A stretch of DNA of 60,000 nucleotides from Nymphaea colorata (lineage: Eukaryota; Streptophyta; Magnoliopsida; Nymphaeales; Nymphaeaceae): positions 33,143,934 to 33,203,933 of the forward strand of contig NC_045138.2 in the NCBI RefSeq assembly GCF_008831285.2, written 5' to 3'. How positions within the stretch are numbered: position 1 is the first letter of the stretch; the number at the start of each line of letters is the position of its first letter. The notes beneath the pieces are model-generated. The model did not search any database and was not told where the DNA came from. It saw only the letters and a program-made list of their open reading frames with translations. This document shows, piece after piece, positions 58,177-60,000 of the stretch. The position numbers and the translations under genes were made by a program.

Positions 58177-60000
58177 AGACACTACTTGCCTATCTTTGCG
58201 CAAGTCCTTGCCTACCTAATAATCAGCCAAGATTTAGGTAAAAATTCACACAAATCAATTTGGATGCCATAACATTGTTACAAACACTAATAAAAACTTG
58301 ATTTTGCAGTAGAAAACTATATCAAACTACTGTGCGGAAGGAAAGGACAGCCTTTCGAATTGGCTGTTCCAAAACCAACGGACATCCGCAAGAACATTCA
58401 TCAAACAGTTCCCTAAGCAAACCTTAAAAGGAAATAACAAGAATACTGTCGTGCCTTCATAAGAAAACAAATTCAGATAAATTGGCAACCCGAGACAGCA
58501 AAGTATTTTACACTACTCTGAAAAAGTTAAAAATAGAACGAGCTTTTAGGTTCCAGGTTCCATCTAACCGTAGACCAGCTAGATTTTCAACTGCATCGAC
58601 TACAACCAGGACCACCAACAAGTCGGACCTGAAGCCAGTCCAGTAGGGATGACAATGGTCTGTTTTCACTCACCGCTCTGAGTACTGGCTAGCTTAGAAA
58701 CAGAACCAAGATGACAGGACTTGTATTCAGAAAGATCCAGTTTGTACACAAGTTTGTTGTGTACTGGATACATGTTCAGGAGGCAACAAGGATCTCATCC
58801 CCATGTAAATTTTCAAACTTCAACCTAGTTGAACCAGAATCTAGTACCAAAATTTAGAACTATGTCCTCAACTGAATCTGAAATAAGTAGATTGGACAGA
58901 GTAAAGCCTGATTTAAATACCAAGTATAACCCTTTCTTATACCAGGATTCAGCCTCCCCCCTCCAAAAAACCCTTGCCAAAACCTGGAGAAAAACCAGGT
59001 TTTCATGAAACTGGTGCACAGTCAAAGATCTTGAAAAATGTTTTGAAGGTTGTTTTGCCTTTGAAACATATTTTTCGAGCGGGTAGCCAAACACCCCATT
59101 TTTTGAACAATTTTAGTATTTATTTAGGATTTTTTCAATTCAACATAGTTTATATAGAAAAGTAGAACAAAAATAACACACCACAAAAACAATTTCTCCT
59201 AATGACCACATCAACACACAACCACATCAACACGCAACACAACCAGCAGACCCACAAACCTTTTCAGATTTTATTTATCAAAAAATTGAGTAAATACATT
59301 GAAAAATGGAAACCAATCAACTATTCGACAAGGCTCCTAAACAACCCATGCCACAATGAAAGTGAGAACTAAACACGACAAGAACTATGTTACAAAACCA
59401 CTAAAGCAGAAAAAAAAAAGAAAGAAAAGAATGAACCACTATAAAATCTAACCAACAATTGCCCAACTCAACAAAACTCAAAAAAGTGTAACTAAACATC
59501 CTATTGAAAACAAATCAAACAAATAACCCTCACCTATGCTGGACATGTAAAATACCTGACTGAGAAACAAGACTAGTCAATTTTGCAAAATGACTGAGAA
59601 ACAAGACTAGTCAATTTTGCAAAAAACGTCAACATTCAAATCGACCAGTGCTTTTGAAAAAAACTACCCTAAGTCTAGGTAAAAAAATACCCTAAGTCTA
59701 GGTTATGCAGATTGAAGACACTCATTAAGATGGAATAATAGGTCAAGTTTCATATCTTGTCCCACATGGTCTACCTCTCCTGAGACAAAGGAAATAATGG
59801 AGAATTTGTCACATTCAACATGACGGACTAGGTTTGAGGGGTTTCATCTATTCTATGTATGGACGAGCAGTTTGGTAATGAAATGACCAAATATCTTTCA
59901 AGACCAAAGGGGGATTAGTTAACTCCTCCTATCCCTAGGAAGCCTGGAAGCATGATAAGAGATGTCAAGTTTTTACTGTGAAATACTTTAAAAAATAATC
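58177..60000. repeat. dispersed repeat blocks A1 and start of A2, third copy, cut by the window end
   Basis: This is collinear with 51893-53669. The first 450 bp differ by several substitutions and indels; from about 58921 to 60000 I see no difference from 52590-53669. Together with the diverged copy at 55766 this suggests a tandem array with a start-to-start distance of about 6.3 kb between the two close copies. Confidence 0.9.

Overview
The window looks like nuclear DNA of a flowering plant. It has spliced genes with GT-AG introns, a plant microRNA precursor, plant-type LTR, CACTA and MITE-like remnants, many AT, GA and GT microsatellites, and low gene density in AT-rich sequence. The species cannot be fixed from sequence alone. 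The density of gene fragments and repeats suggests an intergenic-rich chromosome arm.

Three loci look functional. (1) On the minus strand at 3.01-3.11 kb there is a MIR397 hairpin. The mature miRNA, which targets laccase mRNAs and responds to copper, is intact on the 5' arm. Just upstream of it lies a tandemly duplicated promoter segment carrying five GTAC cores of the copper-response type. (2) On the minus strand at 12.08-15.40 kb there is a complete nine-exon equilibrative nucleoside transporter (ENT) gene encoding 417 residues, with every exon junction in frame. (3) On the plus strand at 29.73-31.07 kb there is an intronless, GC-rich gene for a 446-residue PB1-domain protein. An RNase H-like ORF of the LINE type (7.34-7.94 kb, minus) is intact as a domain but is probably part of a retroelement.

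The rest is largely decayed or duplicated sequence. A 0.4-kb TRIM-like LTR element lies at 0.53-0.95 kb. The ENT locus and its upstream region were copied to 20.05-22.94 kb, where the copy is a pseudogene lacking several exons, and an isolated exon-7 relic lies at 8.6-8.8 kb. Two partial copies of the first exon of an aromatic amino acid decarboxylase gene lie at 31.5 and 34.2-34.4 kb. A replication protein A 32-kDa subunit (RPA2) gene on the plus strand, 45.0-49.8 kb, is broken by a frameshift and two stop codons. Three copies of a terminal-inverted-repeat family occur at 17.7, 18.6 and 25.5 kb.

From about 37 kb to the end, large dispersed repeat blocks dominate. One block occurs at 51.9, 55.8 and 58.2 kb, and the first and last copies appear identical over more than 1 kb. 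A second block occurs at 37.5 and 53.3 kb and begins again in the last 0.4 kb of the window.

I found no new multi-gene system. The observations most worth following are MIR397 with its duplicated copper-response-like promoter, the ENT duplication series, the RPA2 relic, and the near-identical repeat pair at the end of the window.
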